From: Micromonospora musae
Lineage (GTDB): Bacteria > Actinomycetota > Actinomycetes > Mycobacteriales > Micromonosporaceae
Assembly (NCBI RefSeq): GCF_003626635.1
Contig: NZ_RAZT01000017.1
Coordinates: forward strand, 62,001-126,000
Length of the DNA stretch: 64,000 nucleotides
Reading direction: 5' to 3'
Below are positions 1-10,287 of the stretch, in pieces. Each line of letters begins with the position of its first letter. Position 1 is the first letter of the stretch. Made by a program: the position numbers and the translations under genes. The notes beneath the pieces are model-generated. The model saw nothing but the letters and a program-made list of their open reading frames with translations, searched no databases and was not told the DNA's origin.

Positions 1-1720
1 CCGGACCGATCGCCAACGCGCCGTCGGAGCCCGGGCCGATCGCCAGCGGCGCGGCGTCGCCCGGACCGCCGAAGGGCAGCCGGGCGTCCTCGGGCACCAG
101 CCGCAGCGGCGAGGTGGTCAGCCGGTCCCCGGCCCGCGCCGGCAGGGTGAGCCGGAACTGGGCGCCCTGACCCGGCGCGCCCCACGCCTCCAGCCAGCCG
201 CCGTGCAGCCGCGCGTCCTCCACGCTGATCGACAGACCGAGCCCGGTGCCGCCGGTCTGCCGCGCCCGCGACGGGTCGGCGCGCCAGAACCGGTTGAAGA
301 CCAGCTTCTCCTCGCCCGGCTTCAGCCCCACCCCGTGGTCACGTACGGTGATCGCCACTGCCGTTTCGTCCAGGCCCAGCCGGATCAGCACCGGCCGGCC
401 CTCGCCGTGTTCGACCGCGTTGCCGACGAGGTTGCGCAGCACGCGCTCGACCCGCCGCGGATCCACCTCGGCGATCACCTCGTCCTCCGGCAGCTCCACC
501 TCGATCGGCACGCCGACCCGCTCGGCCAGCCCGGTCAGCCGCTCCACCACCCGGTGCACGATCGGCACCAGATCGGTCGGCTCGGCGTCGAGCATGGCGA
601 AACCCGCGTCGAAACGGCTGATCTCCAGCAGGTCGGTGAGCAGCTCCTCGAACCGATCCAGCTCGGCCTGGAGCAGCTCGGCGCTGCGCGCCACCGCCGG
701 GTCGAACTCGTCGCGCTCGGCGAAGATCAGGTCGGCCGCCATCCGGACCGTGGTGAGCGGCGTACGCAGCTCGTGCGAGACGTCGGAGGTGAACCGGCGC
801 TGCAACCGGGACATCTCCTCCAGCCGCAGGATCTGCCGTTGCAGGTTGGTGGCCATCTGGTTGAACGACGCGGCGAGCAGCGCCAGGTCGTCCTCGCCGT
901 TGACCACCATCCGTTGGTCGAGCAGACCCGCGGAGAGCCGCTGGGCGGTACGGGCGGCCACCCGCACCGGATTCACCACCAACCGGGTGACCAGGGCCGC
1001 GAGCAGGCCGAGCAGCACCACGAGAGCGGCCCCGGTCGCGACCACGGTGGCCCGGGCCTCGGCCGCGGTGACATTCTGCCGGGTCAGCGGAACGAGGTAG
1101 TAGAGCTCGATCTGGCCGAACTTGGTCGGCACCGGCGAGCCGTACGCCAGGTACTTGGTGGCCTGGTCGCCGGTGAGCCGGCCGGTGCCGATCTGGCTGG
1201 CCACGTTGCCGTTGGCGACCGCGGCCCGCAACTCCGGACTGATCAGCGGCCCGACGTCGATCGCCGGGGCCGCCCGGGTCTGGATGACCCCGGGATGGTC
1301 CTCCGCGGTGATCGCCACCACCACACCGCTGGTCTGCTGCGGGTCGCCGCCGGCCAGGTAGTTGACCGTGCCCTCGATGGTCTCCTGGAGCTGGGCCTCC
1401 TGCGGCTGGCCGTAGAGGTCGACCTGTTTGGCCGCGTACTCGGCGCCGCCCTCCAGCCGCAGCCGCACGTCGGTCTTGGCGTTCTCCAGCAGGATCCCAG
1501 TGATCTTGTCAGCGGTCAGGTAGGCGAAACCACCCACCAGCAGACTCGACGCCACCAGCGTGATGGTGACGACCCGGAACTGGAGGGAGCGCCGCCACGT
1601 CCGGTGCACCCCGGCGACCATCCGCACGGCCCGCCCGCTGAGCGCGCGCCACAGCTCGCGACCAGCGCCGCGTCGGCGCGTCGTCGCTGCTTCGGGGGTC
1701 GGGAGCACGGGGGAGGACAC
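1..1720 (-). CDS. mtrB: Sensor histidine kinase MtrB (3' end off the window)
   Basis: Membrane kinase of the MtrA-MtrB system, which ties cell-wall metabolism and division to transcription in Actinobacteria. About 573 codons are visible; the end lies beyond position 1. Reading leftwards there is a basic N-terminus, a membrane segment near residues 45-65, an extracytoplasmic domain, a second membrane segment near 215-240, a HAMP region, the H-box SHELRTPLT with the phospho-accepting His near residue 316, and the ATP-lid motif GTGLGLS near residue 490. I chose the GTG at 1720, 13 nt past the mtrA stop, which implies an mtrAB operon. By synteny lpqB should follow outside the window. The family assignment is secure; the exact start is less so. 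Confidence 0.95.
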   Translation of the reverse strand, partial: MSSPVLPTPEAATTRRRGAGRELWRALSGRAVRMVAGVHRTWRRSLQFRVVTITLVASSLLVGGFAYLTADKITGILLENAKTDVRLRLEGGAEYAAKQVDLYGQPQEAQLQETIEGTVNYLAGGDPQQTSGVVVAITAEDHPGVIQTRAAPAIDVGPLISPELRAAVANGNVASQIGTGRLTGDQATKYLAYGSPVPTKFGQIELYYLVPLTRQNVTAAEARATVVATGAALVVLLGLLAALVTRLVVNPVRVAARTAQRLSAGLLDQRMVVNGEDDLALLAASFNQMATNLQRQILRLEEMSRLQRRFTSDVSHELRTPLTTVRMAADLIFAERDEFDPAVARSAELLQAELDRFEELLTDLLEISRFDAGFAMLDAEPTDLVPIVHRVVERLTGLAERVGVPIEVELPEDEVIAEVDPRRVERVLRNLVGNAVEHGEGRPVLIRLGLDETAVAITVRDHGVGLKPGEEKLVFNRFWRADPSRARQTGGTGLGLSISVEDARLHGGWLEAWGAPGQGAQFRLTLPARAGDRLTTSPLRLVPEDARLPFGGPGDAAPLAIGPGSDGALAIGP

Positions 1721-1733
1721 AGTGCGCCCCAGG

Positions 1734-2423
1734 CTATCCGGTGCCCGCCTTGTAACCCACACCACGCACGGTGAGGATGATTTCCGGCCGCTCCGGATCG
1801 GGCTCGATCTTGGCGCGCAGTCGCTGCACGTGGACGTTCACCAGCCGCGTGTCCGCGGCGTGCCGGTAGCCCCAGACCTGCTCCAGCAGCACCTCGCGGG
1901 TGAAGACCTGCCGCGGCTTGCGGGCGAGAGCGACCAGCAGATCGAACTCCAGTGGCGTCAGCTTCACCTCGTCGCCGTTGCGGCTGACCGTGTGGGCCGG
2001 CACGTCGATGCTGATCTGGTTGCCGGGCGGCCCGATGGTCAGCAGCTCCGGCGCCACGTCCTCACCGCGCCGCAGCCGGGCCCGCATCCGGGCCACCAGC
2101 TCCTTGGGCTTGAACGGCTTGACCACGTAGTCGTCGGCGCCGGACTCCAGCCCGAGCACCACGTCGACCGTGTCGCTCTTCGCGGTGAGCATGACGATCG
2201 GGACGCCCGATTCCGTGCGGATCGCACGCGCCACGTCGATCCCGCTCATTCCGGGCAGCATGAGGTCGAGCAGGACGATGTCGGGTCGACTGTCACGGAA
2301 CGCGGCCAACGCCCGCTCCCCATCGGCGACGAAGGAGGGCAGGAAGCCCTCACTACGCAGCACGATGCCGAGCATCTCGGCAAGCGCGGGGTCGTCGTCG
2401 ACCACCAGAACCCGGGCTCTCAT
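1734..2423 (-). CDS. mtrA: Response regulator MtrA
   Basis: OmpR-family DNA-binding response regulator of 229 residues, the usual MtrA length. The receiver domain has the acidic pocket DDD at residues 9-11, the phospho-acceptor Asp53 (in LLDLMLPG) and the conserved Lys in KPFKPKEL. The C-terminal winged helix ends VGYKAGTG. The ATG at 2423 is preceded by a GGAAG about 12 nt upstream; upstream in-frame extension is an open antisense frame and not part of the protein. It is cotranscribed with mtrB. MtrA is essential in mycobacteria and controls division and cell-wall hydrolase genes; the same role here is inferred from near-identical domain layout and synteny. Confidence 0.97.
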   Translation of the reverse strand: MRARVLVVDDDPALAEMLGIVLRSEGFLPSFVADGERALAAFRDSRPDIVLLDLMLPGMSGIDVARAIRTESGVPIVMLTAKSDTVDVVLGLESGADDYVVKPFKPKELVARMRARLRRGEDVAPELLTIGPPGNQISIDVPAHTVSRNGDEVKLTPLEFDLLVALARKPRQVFTREVLLEQVWGYRHAADTRLVNVHVQRLRAKIEPDPERPEIILTVRGVGYKAGTG

Positions 2424-2631
2424 GGGATTAATCTTCCATCCCCGTTTCAATGTCGGTGGGACCGGCGTCACCCGGCACGGTACCGCCGCGGCAAGCTTGC
2501 CACAGCAGCCGCCACCGTGGGCGACCGCGCGCCGACGCCGACCTGCGGGTCCACCGGATCGGGCCGGGCGTGACACCATGATCCCCGCGTGCGCCGCCGC
2601 GCGCCACCATCGCCCGTCCCCAGGAGTACGC

Positions 2632-3477
2632 GTGCCCGACGCCGGCCCGATCGCCGTGCTCCCGCACCGCCCGCTCACCGTGGGTGAACTGCTGGACTCC
2701 GCGGTCCTGCTGCTGCGCGCGCAGGCACGCGTACTGGTGCCGATCGCCGTGGTCCTCGCCGCCGCCGAACAGTTCCTCGTGCTGCAACCGCTTCGCCTCG
2801 CGGCCGGCACCGTGCCGCCGATCTGGTGGCTCTCCGACGGATCGTTCGCCACGTACTGGCTGCTGCTGACGACCGGCGCGGCGACCGAGGCAATGATCAT
2901 CATGCTCCTCGGCAACCCGGCCGCCCGGGCCGGCGCCGCCGCGCTCCTCGGCCGGACCGCCCGCCCCGGCGAGGTGCTGCACCTGGCCGGTGGCCGTTGG
3001 GGTGGCACCGTCCTGTTCGCGCTCGTCGTCGGCGGCCTGATGTCCGTGGCGGCGTTCTGCGGGCCACTCTGGTTCGCGGGCTTCGCCCTGCTGGGCGCCG
3101 TCGCGCCGGCGCTCGTCGTCGACCGGGTGCCGCTGCACCGCGTCCTGCCCCGCGCCGGGGCGCTGGCCACCCGGTCCGGGATGCGCGCCGGCATGATTCG
3201 GCTGCTCGGCTACCTCGGCTGGTGGATCCTCCGGGTCGGTCTGGCGAGCGGGACCATCCTCGGGCTGACCCAACTCGGCCTCGTCGACGATTACTGGGCG
3301 ATACCCGTCGCCCTGCTGGTCTGGACGGCGGTGAACGGGATCGCCTACCCGGCGCTCGCCTGCCTCGACGCCGTGCTGCACCTGGAGACCCGGATCCGCA
3401 CCGAGGGCCTGGACATCCTGCTCGCCCGCGCACCGGCCGGAACACCCGAGCCCGCCCTGCTGGCGGCCGAGCGATGA
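2632..3477 (+). CDS. Multi-pass membrane protein, first gene of MoxR operon
   Basis: 281-residue integral membrane protein. The N-terminal motif LTVGELLDSAVLLLR resembles the membrane domain often annotated as glycerophosphoryl diester phosphodiesterase membrane region, which carries no catalytic residues by itself. About six hydrophobic segments follow, then a short charged tail. The GTG at 2632 follows an AGGAG at 2622-2626. Its stop overlaps the next start as ATGA, so it is translationally coupled to the DUF4129 gene. It is the lead gene of a five-gene operon with MoxR and DUF58 proteins and probably forms part of the same membrane assembly. No specific biochemical function can be read from the sequence. 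Confidence 0.85.
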   Translation: MPDAGPIAVLPHRPLTVGELLDSAVLLLRAQARVLVPIAVVLAAAEQFLVLQPLRLAAGTVPPIWWLSDGSFATYWLLLTTGAATEAMIIMLLGNPAARAGAAALLGRTARPGEVLHLAGGRWGGTVLFALVVGGLMSVAAFCGPLWFAGFALLGAVAPALVVDRVPLHRVLPRAGALATRSGMRAGMIRLLGYLGWWILRVGLASGTILGLTQLGLVDDYWAIPVALLVWTAVNGIAYPALACLDAVLHLETRIRTEGLDILLARAPAGTPEPALLAAER

Positions 3478-4226
3478 GCTTCAGCCGGTGGTGGAGCGAG
3501 ACCACCGCGGCGCTCGGCGACCACGTCCCGCTGTGGCTGGTCACGCTCCTGCTTTCCGTCGCGGCGGTGGCGACCGCCCTGGCCTGGTACACGTTCCCGG
3601 CCTGGCTCCCCCGCCGCCTCCCCCGCCTGCGGGTGCGGCTGCCCCGGATCACCCTGCCCCGGTTGCGGCTGCGCCTGCCCCGGCTGCGGCTGCCCCGGCC
3701 ACGCTGGCCCCGGCTGCGGCTGCGACGCCGCCGGCGCAGCGTCGACGCCGCACCGACGGCCGCTGCGACGCCTGCCCTGCCCGACGAGACGCCCGACCCG
3801 CTCACCGTCCACCTCTCGCTCGCCGACCGGCTGGCCGCCGAGGGGCGCTACGCCGAGGCGGTACGGGAGCGGCTGCGCGACATGATCCGCGAACTGGCGG
3901 CACGGCAGGTGGTACCCGCCCAGCCGGGGCTCACGGTGGTCGAGGTCGGCTCGACGGCGGCTCGGAACCTGCCGCCCACCGGCCCCCCGGTGACGGCCGC
4001 CGGCCTGATCTTCTCCGAACTCTGGTACGCGCAGCGGCCCGCCTCCGCCGACCACGACCGACGCATGCGGGAACTCGCCGCGGAGCTGCACCAGGCGCTC
4101 GCCGCACCACGAGCCGTCGACCCGTCCGACCCGAGGCAGACCGGCGGCGGGGGGCCGACGAGTCTCGTACCCGAGCAGTCCGCCCCCGGCGGCCGGCCGG
4201 CCGGCACCCGGGAGGAGCGAGCGTGA
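3474..4226 (+). CDS. DUF4129 domain membrane protein
   Basis: 250-residue protein with one membrane segment near residues 19-41, an unusual Arg/Leu/Pro tract (repeats of the type PRLRLRLP, residues about 45-85), and a C-terminal DUF4129 domain (LADRLAAEGRYAEAV near 115 and GLIFSELWYAQRP near 180). DUF4129 proteins are constant companions of MoxR and DUF58 genes in Actinobacteria; some relatives are transglutaminase-associated. Both ends overlap neighbours by four bases. The highly basic repeat lies directly after the membrane segment, so it should face the cytoplasm and may contact lipid or nucleic acid; that is inference. Function unknown. Confidence 0.88.
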   Translation: MSFSRWWSETTAALGDHVPLWLVTLLLSVAAVATALAWYTFPAWLPRRLPRLRVRLPRITLPRLRLRLPRLRLPRPRWPRLRLRRRRRSVDAAPTAAATPALPDETPDPLTVHLSLADRLAAEGRYAEAVRERLRDMIRELAARQVVPAQPGLTVVEVGSTAARNLPPTGPPVTAAGLIFSELWYAQRPASADHDRRMRELAAELHQALAAPRAVDPSDPRQTGGGGPTSLVPEQSAPGGRPAGTREERA

Positions 4227-5646
4227 GCGCCGCCGCGCGGACAGTGACCCCACCCGCCCCTCGTCCGGCCGCCGCCCGGCCCGGATCCGCCCCGAAGCGG
4301 CGACGGCGGTGGCATCGGCTGGTCATCCCACTCGGGCTGGTCGCCACCCTGATCACCACCACCCTGGTCGCGCAGGCGCTCGACCGGCCCGACGCCGACG
4401 ATCCGGGTTACCTCTCCCCGGTCGAGGCCGGTGAGCACGGCGGCAGCCGGCTCGCCGAGGCCCTGACCCGGCGCGGCGGCACCGTCGCGCGGGAGACCGA
4501 CGTGCGGGCGGCGCTGCTGACAGCCCGCACCGGAGCACCGACCACCCTCTTCGTGCCGGCGCCCGACCTGCTGAGATCCGAGACCCTGAGCCGCCTGAGC
4601 CGGTTGCCAGCCGGGACCCGGGTGGTGCTGGTCGACCCGTCCGTCCGGGTCCTGCACGCCGCCGGCCTGCCGGTGGAGCAGCACGGTCGGCGCTGGGCGA
4701 CCAAGGTGGTGGGTCCGCAGGCGAACGGCCGCCCCTGCCCGCTCGACGAGCTCCGCCCGGTGCGCCGGGCCGCCGCGCAGCGCCAGCGGTACACGTCGGA
4801 CACCGAGATCCCCCTGGATCTCTGCTTCTCGGCCGGTCTGGCCCGCCTGCCAGGAACGGTCGACACCGTCCTCGTCGGGGCCGACGACCCGTTCCGCAAC
4901 GACCGGATCGGCGAGCACGACAACCAGGCGCTCGCCACCGCGCTGCTCGGCGTGCACACCCGCGTCGTCTGGCTGGACCTGGAGGGGCCCGAACCACCCC
5001 CGCCGACCCCCAGCAGCCGACCGCCGGTCACCGACTCCTCCACCGAAGGACCCGGTTCGGAGACCACCCCCGCGGACGGCACCGCACAGGGGCGGCCCAG
5101 CAGACCCGGCGACAGCTCCGACGACCGGCGACCCGCCGACTCGGACGACGGACCGGCGCCGAACCCGCTCTGGGGCGCCTTCCCGCTCTGGTTCTGGGCG
5201 ATGCTCGTCCAACTCGCGCTCGCGCTGCTGCTGGCCGCGCTGTGGCGGGCCCGCCGGCTCGGACCACCCGCGCCGGAGCCACTGCCGGTGGCCGTACGCT
5301 CGGCCGAGACCGCGCTCGGCCGAGCCCGGCTGTACCAACGGGCCGGCGCCCGCGGACCGGCCGGGCGGACGCTGCGTACGGCCGCACTGGCCCGCCTGCT
5401 GCCCTGGCTGAACCTGCCGGCGGAGACGCCACGCGACCGGGTCGCCACGGCCGTCGCGGCGCGCACCGGCGGCGAGCCGGAGCAGGTCGAGGAGCTGCTG
5501 TACGGCGACGACCCCGCCACCGACCAGGAGCTGCTCGACCTCGCTCGCTCACTCGACGCGCTAACCCGCGCCGCCGCGGAGTCCCCGCCCGAGCAGACGC
5601 ACGGCGTCACGCCGACCCGAACCGAACCGACCGAAGGAGAACCGCG

Positions 5647-5650
<4 letters not shown>
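4223..5650 (+). CDS. DUF4350 domain-containing membrane protein
   Basis: 475-residue protein. A Pro/Ala/Arg-rich cytoplasmic start is followed by a membrane segment (residues about 33-55), a DUF4350 domain in which sequence is compared with a GATase/Rossmann-like fold (motifs GGSRLAEALTRRGG and TTLFVPAPDLL), a Pro/Ser/Thr linker near 255-300, a second membrane segment near 315-340 and a cytoplasmic helical tail. DUF4350 proteins occur in the conserved MoxR/DUF58/DUF4129 neighbourhood. The GTG start overlaps the previous stop, and its own stop overlaps the moxR start. The role is unknown; a substrate-presenting or scaffolding function for the MoxR ATPase is a reasonable guess only. Confidence 0.88.
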
Positions 5651-6635
<985 letters not shown>

Positions 6636-6639
<4 letters not shown>

Positions 6640-7946
6640 CCTGGCGGGCGGCGCTGCTGCTCGCGGCCGGGGCGCTGACCCTGCCGCTCTGGCCGTCGCC
6701 GTTCGTCGGCGTCCTGGTGATGACCGGTGGCGTGCTGCTGCTGGTCCTCGTGGACCGTCTCTGCGCAGTTCCCCCGGCCGCGCTCACCGCCGAGCGGGAG
6801 GGCGACCGGACGGTCCGGCTCGGCGGCACCGCCACGGTCGCGCTCCGGCTCGGCAACACCTCCGGGCGGACGCTGCGCGCCCAGGTCCGCGACGCCTGGG
6901 TGCCCTCGGCCGGCGCAAGCCCCGACGTACCACCGCAACGGATCGTCACGGTGGCGCCCGACGACACGCTGGTCCTGCCCACCCGGCTGACCCCGACTCG
7001 GCGCGGTGACCGGCCGGCGCTGACCCTGACCGTCCGCTCGTACGGGCCGCTGCGGCTGGCGTTCCGGCAACGCTCCGGCCGCCCCGCCACGCCACCGTGG
7101 ACGCTGCGGGTGCTGCCCCGTTTCGACTCCCGCCGGCACCTGCCCGAGAAGCTGGCTCGACTGCGGATCATCGACGGCACCCAGGTCACCCGTGGGCGCG
7201 GCCAGGGCACCGAGTTCGACACCCTGCGCGAGTACGTGGTCGGCGACGACGTCCGGTCGATCGACTGGCGGGCCAGCGCCCGGCAGGCGGACGTGCTGGT
7301 GCGTACCTGGCGACCGGAGCGGGACCGGCGACTGGTCTGCGTGCTCGACACCGGCCGCACCTCGGCCGTACGGGTCGGCGACGAGCCCCGGCTGGACACC
7401 GCCATCGACGCCGCGTTGCTGCTCACCGCTCTCGCCGTACGAGCCGGCGACCGTGTCGACCTGCTCGCCGCGGACACCGCGGTCCGCGCCACGATGACCG
7501 GCAGCGGCCGGCCGGCGTTGCTGACCCGGGTGGTGCACGCGCTCGCCCCGCTCCAGCCGGCGCTGGTCGAGACGAACTTCGAACTGATCGCGAGTGAGAT
7601 CCTGCGCCGGCAGCGCCAGCGCAGCCTGGTGGTGCTCTTCACCGCGCTGGAGGCGGGCGCTCTCGGCGAGGGCCTGCTACCGGTGCTGCCCCGGCTGGCG
7701 GCCCGGCACCGGGTGGTCATCGCGGCGGTCCACGATCCGGTGCTCACCGCGATGACCACCGGCACGCCGGCCCGACCGGGGGACGCCTACGCGGCGGCGG
7801 CGGGGTGGCGGGCGCTGGCCGAGCGGGACCGGGTGCGGACGGCGTTGACCCGCCACGGCGTCACTGTGGTGGACGCCCCCGCCGGCGCCCTTGCCCCCCG
7901 GCTGGCCGACACCTACCTACGCCTCAAAGCCCAAGCCCAACTCTGA
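6636..7946 (+). CDS. DUF58 domain protein (VWA-like)
   Basis: 436-residue protein with two N-terminal membrane segments (residues about 3-40), an immunoglobulin-like extracellular/periplasmic-type region, and the DUF58 signature LREYVVGDDVRSIDWR near residue 200, followed by a von Willebrand A-like fold (VCVLDTGRTS near 235). DUF58 proteins are usual partners of MoxR ATPases. It is the last gene of the operon that begins at 2632; the start overlaps the moxR stop. The gene converges on the spoIIM-like gene with only 27 bp between the stops, an interval that contains part of a dispersed palindrome. The family call is firm; its physiological role is unproven. Confidence 0.95.
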
Positions 7947-7964
7947 CCCCCGACCTTCCGGTCG

Positions 7965-8019
7965 ATCATGACGTTAACGGGCCGACGGGAGATCCAGAAC
8001 GCCGTCAACATCATGATCA
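7965..8019. repeat. Imperfect inverted repeat, 17-bp arms
   Basis: Arms at 7965-7981 (GATCATGACGTTAACGG) and 8003-8019 (CCGTCAACATCATGATC) match at 15 of 17 positions when one is inverted, with a 21-bp middle. The pattern of GATCATGA...TCATGATC resembles dispersed intergenic palindromes that I recall from Micromonospora and Salinispora genomes. It lies between the convergent DUF58 and spoIIM-like genes and may end transcription in both directions. It also supplies the last codons of the spoIIM-like gene. Confidence 0.7.
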
Positions 8020-8996
8020 ACGGGGAGGGGTGGAGGTGAGGGCGCGGGGGTGGGGGTGGGGTGGGTGGCGCGGCGGCCGAGGATCAGGACGTACGCCAGG
8101 AAGGCCAGCCAGACGGCGGCACCCAGCCCGACGCGGAGCGGAACCGGCACCGGGGCCGGAGTGACGAACGCCTCGACCAGCGCCGAGACCGCGAAGAGCC
8201 CGACCAGACCGAGCGCGACCACGATCGCGGAGCGGCCCGCCCGGGCGACCGCCTGCCCCCGGGTCAGCTCGGCCGGGGGCGAGATCCACGCCCACCCCGT
8301 ACGCAGACCCAGCCCGGCGGCCACGAAGACCCCGGTCAGCTCCAGGAGCCCGTGCGGGGTGATGAGGCCGAAGAAGACGTCCGCCCGGCCGTACGAGATC
8401 ATCACCCCGCCGACCACGCCGACGTTGAGCGCGTTCTGCCAGAGCAGGTAGAACACCGGCACGATCAGCACCCCGGACGCCAGGCACTGCGCGGCGATCC
8501 AGGCGTTGTGCGTCCAGAGGTGGAAGGCGAACGTCGGCGCGGAGAACTCGGTGTAATAGCCGGCGAACCCCGATTCGACCAGCTCGGCCGCCGCGTCGTC
8601 ACCGATGAACGCGGCAGCGGTGTCCGGGTTGTCGGCGACGAACCACATCAGGAGGAAGCTGAGCAGGCTGAAGCCGGTGGCCACCCCGCACCACCACGGC
8701 CAGGCCCGGTAGACCGCGCCCGGAAACCCGGCGACCAGGAACCGGGTGACCGCCGACAGGGACGGGCGCGAGCGGCCGGTGATACGCGACCGGGCCCGCA
8801 GCACCAACTGGGAGAGCTGACCGACCAGCGCCGGGTCGGGTGAGCGGCTGCGCAGCACGGAGAGCTGGGTGGCCGTCCGCTGGTAGAGGGCGATCAGCTC
8901 GTCGACCTCCTCGGCGTCGAGGCGGCCGCGCTGGCACAGCGCCTCGAGACGCCGCCACTGCCCGCCGTGCTCCGCAACGTACGCGTCGAGATCCAC
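7974..8996 (-). CDS. Stage II sporulation protein M-like membrane protein
   Basis: 340-residue SpoIIM-family protein. The soluble N-terminus (VDLDAYVAEHGGQWRRLE, helical) is followed by a multi-pass region with several hydrophobic segments, including the family-typical FAFHLWTHNAWIAAQCL and ITPHGLLELTGVFVAAGLG. SpoIIM proteins take part in peptidoglycan processing during Bacillus engulfment, but actinobacterial homologues sit beside RDD, MoxR and DUF58 genes, as here, and are probably general membrane proteins. The GTG at 8996 faces the RDD start 40 bp away. The last 15 residues (from VDHDVDG) are encoded within the palindromic repeat at 7965-8019, so they are probably a late addition without function. 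Confidence 0.9.
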   Translation of the reverse strand: MDLDAYVAEHGGQWRRLEALCQRGRLDAEEVDELIALYQRTATQLSVLRSRSPDPALVGQLSQLVLRARSRITGRSRPSLSAVTRFLVAGFPGAVYRAWPWWCGVATGFSLLSFLLMWFVADNPDTAAAFIGDDAAAELVESGFAGYYTEFSAPTFAFHLWTHNAWIAAQCLASGVLIVPVFYLLWQNALNVGVVGGVMISYGRADVFFGLITPHGLLELTGVFVAAGLGLRTGWAWISPPAELTRGQAVARAGRSAIVVALGLVGLFAVSALVEAFVTPAPVPVPLRVGLGAAVWLAFLAYVLILGRRATHPTPTPAPSPPPLPVDHDVDGVLDLPSAR

Positions 8997-9018
8997 AAGC
9001 ACCCCCGTCCGGCGATCA

Positions 9019-9024
9019 TAGTGT
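9019..9024 (+). promoter_or_regulatory. -10 box of divergent RDD promoter
   Basis: TAGTGT lies 11 bp before the GTG of the RDD gene within the 39-bp divergent gap shared with the spoIIM-like gene. Such a short gap leaves little or no leader, so the RDD mRNA is probably leaderless or nearly so. No good -35 box is visible. Confidence 0.4.
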
Positions 9025-9035
9025 TCACTGTCGGG

Positions 9036-10061
9036 GTGAGCGCGCAACCACCGTCGTCGGCCCGTACCCGCCCGGAGGCCCGGGCCGTGCCGTGGAGCGA
9101 CGCCGGTCTGGTCAGCGGCGAGGCCGTGGCGCTGGAGGTCCGGGTCGCCCGGCTCGGCTCGCGGGTGCTCGCCCTGCTGCTGGACGTCCTGACCCAACTG
9201 GTGGCCGCCCTGCTGCTCGCCGTGCTCTTCGCGCTGCTGTTCACGGCGCTGCCGTTCGAGCTGGTCGACGCGGCGTTGAACAGCGCGACCGGCACGCTCG
9301 GACTGGCGTTCGTGCTGGTCGGCTACCCGGTGCTGATGGAGCGCTTCAACAACGGCCAGACGGTGGGCAAGCTCGCCGTCGGCCTGCGGGTGGTCAGCGC
9401 CGACGGCGGTCCGGTCGGTCTCCGGCAGTCGCTGACCCGGGCCCTGGTCGGTGTCGCCGTGGAGTGGCCCGGCCTCATCCTGCCGCTGGTCAGCTGGGTG
9501 GCCGGGGTGACGGTGATGCTGACCGACCGGCGCGGTCGTCGCCTCGGTGACCTGGTGGCCGGCACCCTGGTCGTGCACACCCGCACCGCGTCGGTGTGGC
9601 GTCCCGTCCCGACCGCGGTCCCGGCGCTGGTCAACTGGGCGTACACGCTGGACCTGAGCCGGCTCGACGACAACCTGGCGCTGGCCGCGCGGCAGTATCT
9701 CGCCCGGGTGCACCGGTTCGCGGAGCCGGCGCGATCAAGGCTGGCGCGTGGCCTCTGGGCCGAGGTCGCCGCGGTGATCACGCCGCCTCCGCCGTTGGCC
9801 GCGCCGGAGACCGTCTACCTGGCCGCGGTGCTCGGCGAACGGCATCGCCGGGCGGTGCAGCGGCTCCAGCAGCGCCGGGCGGTCACCGCGGCGCTCTGGC
9901 CGGAGCTGGTTGCCGCCCCGCCCACCGCGGCGATCCGCCCCGCAGCGCCCGAGTCCACGCCGCCGGGCGCGTCGAACCCCCCGGTGGTACGTCCGCCCGC
10001 GCAGCCCACCGCCCCCACCGTCCGTCCGGCGACCGTCGCGGGCGAGCATCACGGTGCCTGA
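9036..10061 (+). CDS. RDD family membrane protein
   Basis: 341-residue protein with an RDD domain: the Arg in RLGSRVLALLLD (near residue 46), three hydrophobic segments and the FNNGQTVGKLAVGLRVV motif near residue 105, then a long cytoplasmic C-terminus rich in Ala and Pro. RDD proteins are putative small-molecule or ion transporters and often neighbour SpoIIM-like and MoxR/DUF58 genes in Actinobacteria, as here. The GTG at 9036 was chosen because a TAGTGT box stands 11 bp upstream and the residues before it would run into the divergent spoIIM-like gene. Transport substrate unknown. Confidence 0.92.
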   Translation: MSAQPPSSARTRPEARAVPWSDAGLVSGEAVALEVRVARLGSRVLALLLDVLTQLVAALLLAVLFALLFTALPFELVDAALNSATGTLGLAFVLVGYPVLMERFNNGQTVGKLAVGLRVVSADGGPVGLRQSLTRALVGVAVEWPGLILPLVSWVAGVTVMLTDRRGRRLGDLVAGTLVVHTRTASVWRPVPTAVPALVNWAYTLDLSRLDDNLALAARQYLARVHRFAEPARSRLARGLWAEVAAVITPPPPLAAPETVYLAAVLGERHRRAVQRLQQRRAVTAALWPELVAAPPTAAIRPAAPESTPPGASNPPVVRPPAQPTAPTVRPATVAGEHHGA

Positions 10062-10221
10062 CCGAAGGCCGCAGGCGAGCAGGCCGGACTGATGGCCGGC
10101 GTTGCAGGTGCCCGTCCGGCGGGGCCGGGGCGCGACAGGCGCCCGCCGCTCGGTTGCGCGGCGCGACCGGCCGGCGGCTGTGGAAGGATCCGGAGCATTC
10201 CTACGCGCAGACAGGACGACC

Positions 10222-10287
10222 ATGCCCGACGACCTGTTCACCCGTTCCGCCGCCTCCGCCCCGGCCCTGCCCGGACGGCGACGGTGA
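10222..10287 (+). CDS. Tiny ORF coupled to a small membrane protein
   Basis: A 21-residue reading frame (MPDDLFTRSAASAPALPGRRR) with an AGGACGACC stretch before its ATG. Its TGA overlaps the GTG of the next small frame (GTGA), the same coupling style used by real operons in this window. It has no hydrophobic segment and no recognisable motif. It may be a leader peptide that sets translation of the 50-residue membrane protein, or a short partner protein. Coding status is uncertain because of its size; comparison with related genomes would settle it. Confidence 0.4.
   Translation: MPDDLFTRSAASAPALPGRRR

Noticed and set aside
203..1774. Long plus-strand open frame opposite mtrB
   Set aside because: Pro/Arg/His-rich translation with no domains; it is the high-GC mirror of the mtrB coding strand, which carries the H-box and ATP-lid motifs.
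2424..3194. Upstream in-frame extension of mtrA
   Set aside because: It is antisense to the membrane gene at 2632-3477, has no receiver-type similarity, and the ATG at 2423 gives the usual MtrA length.
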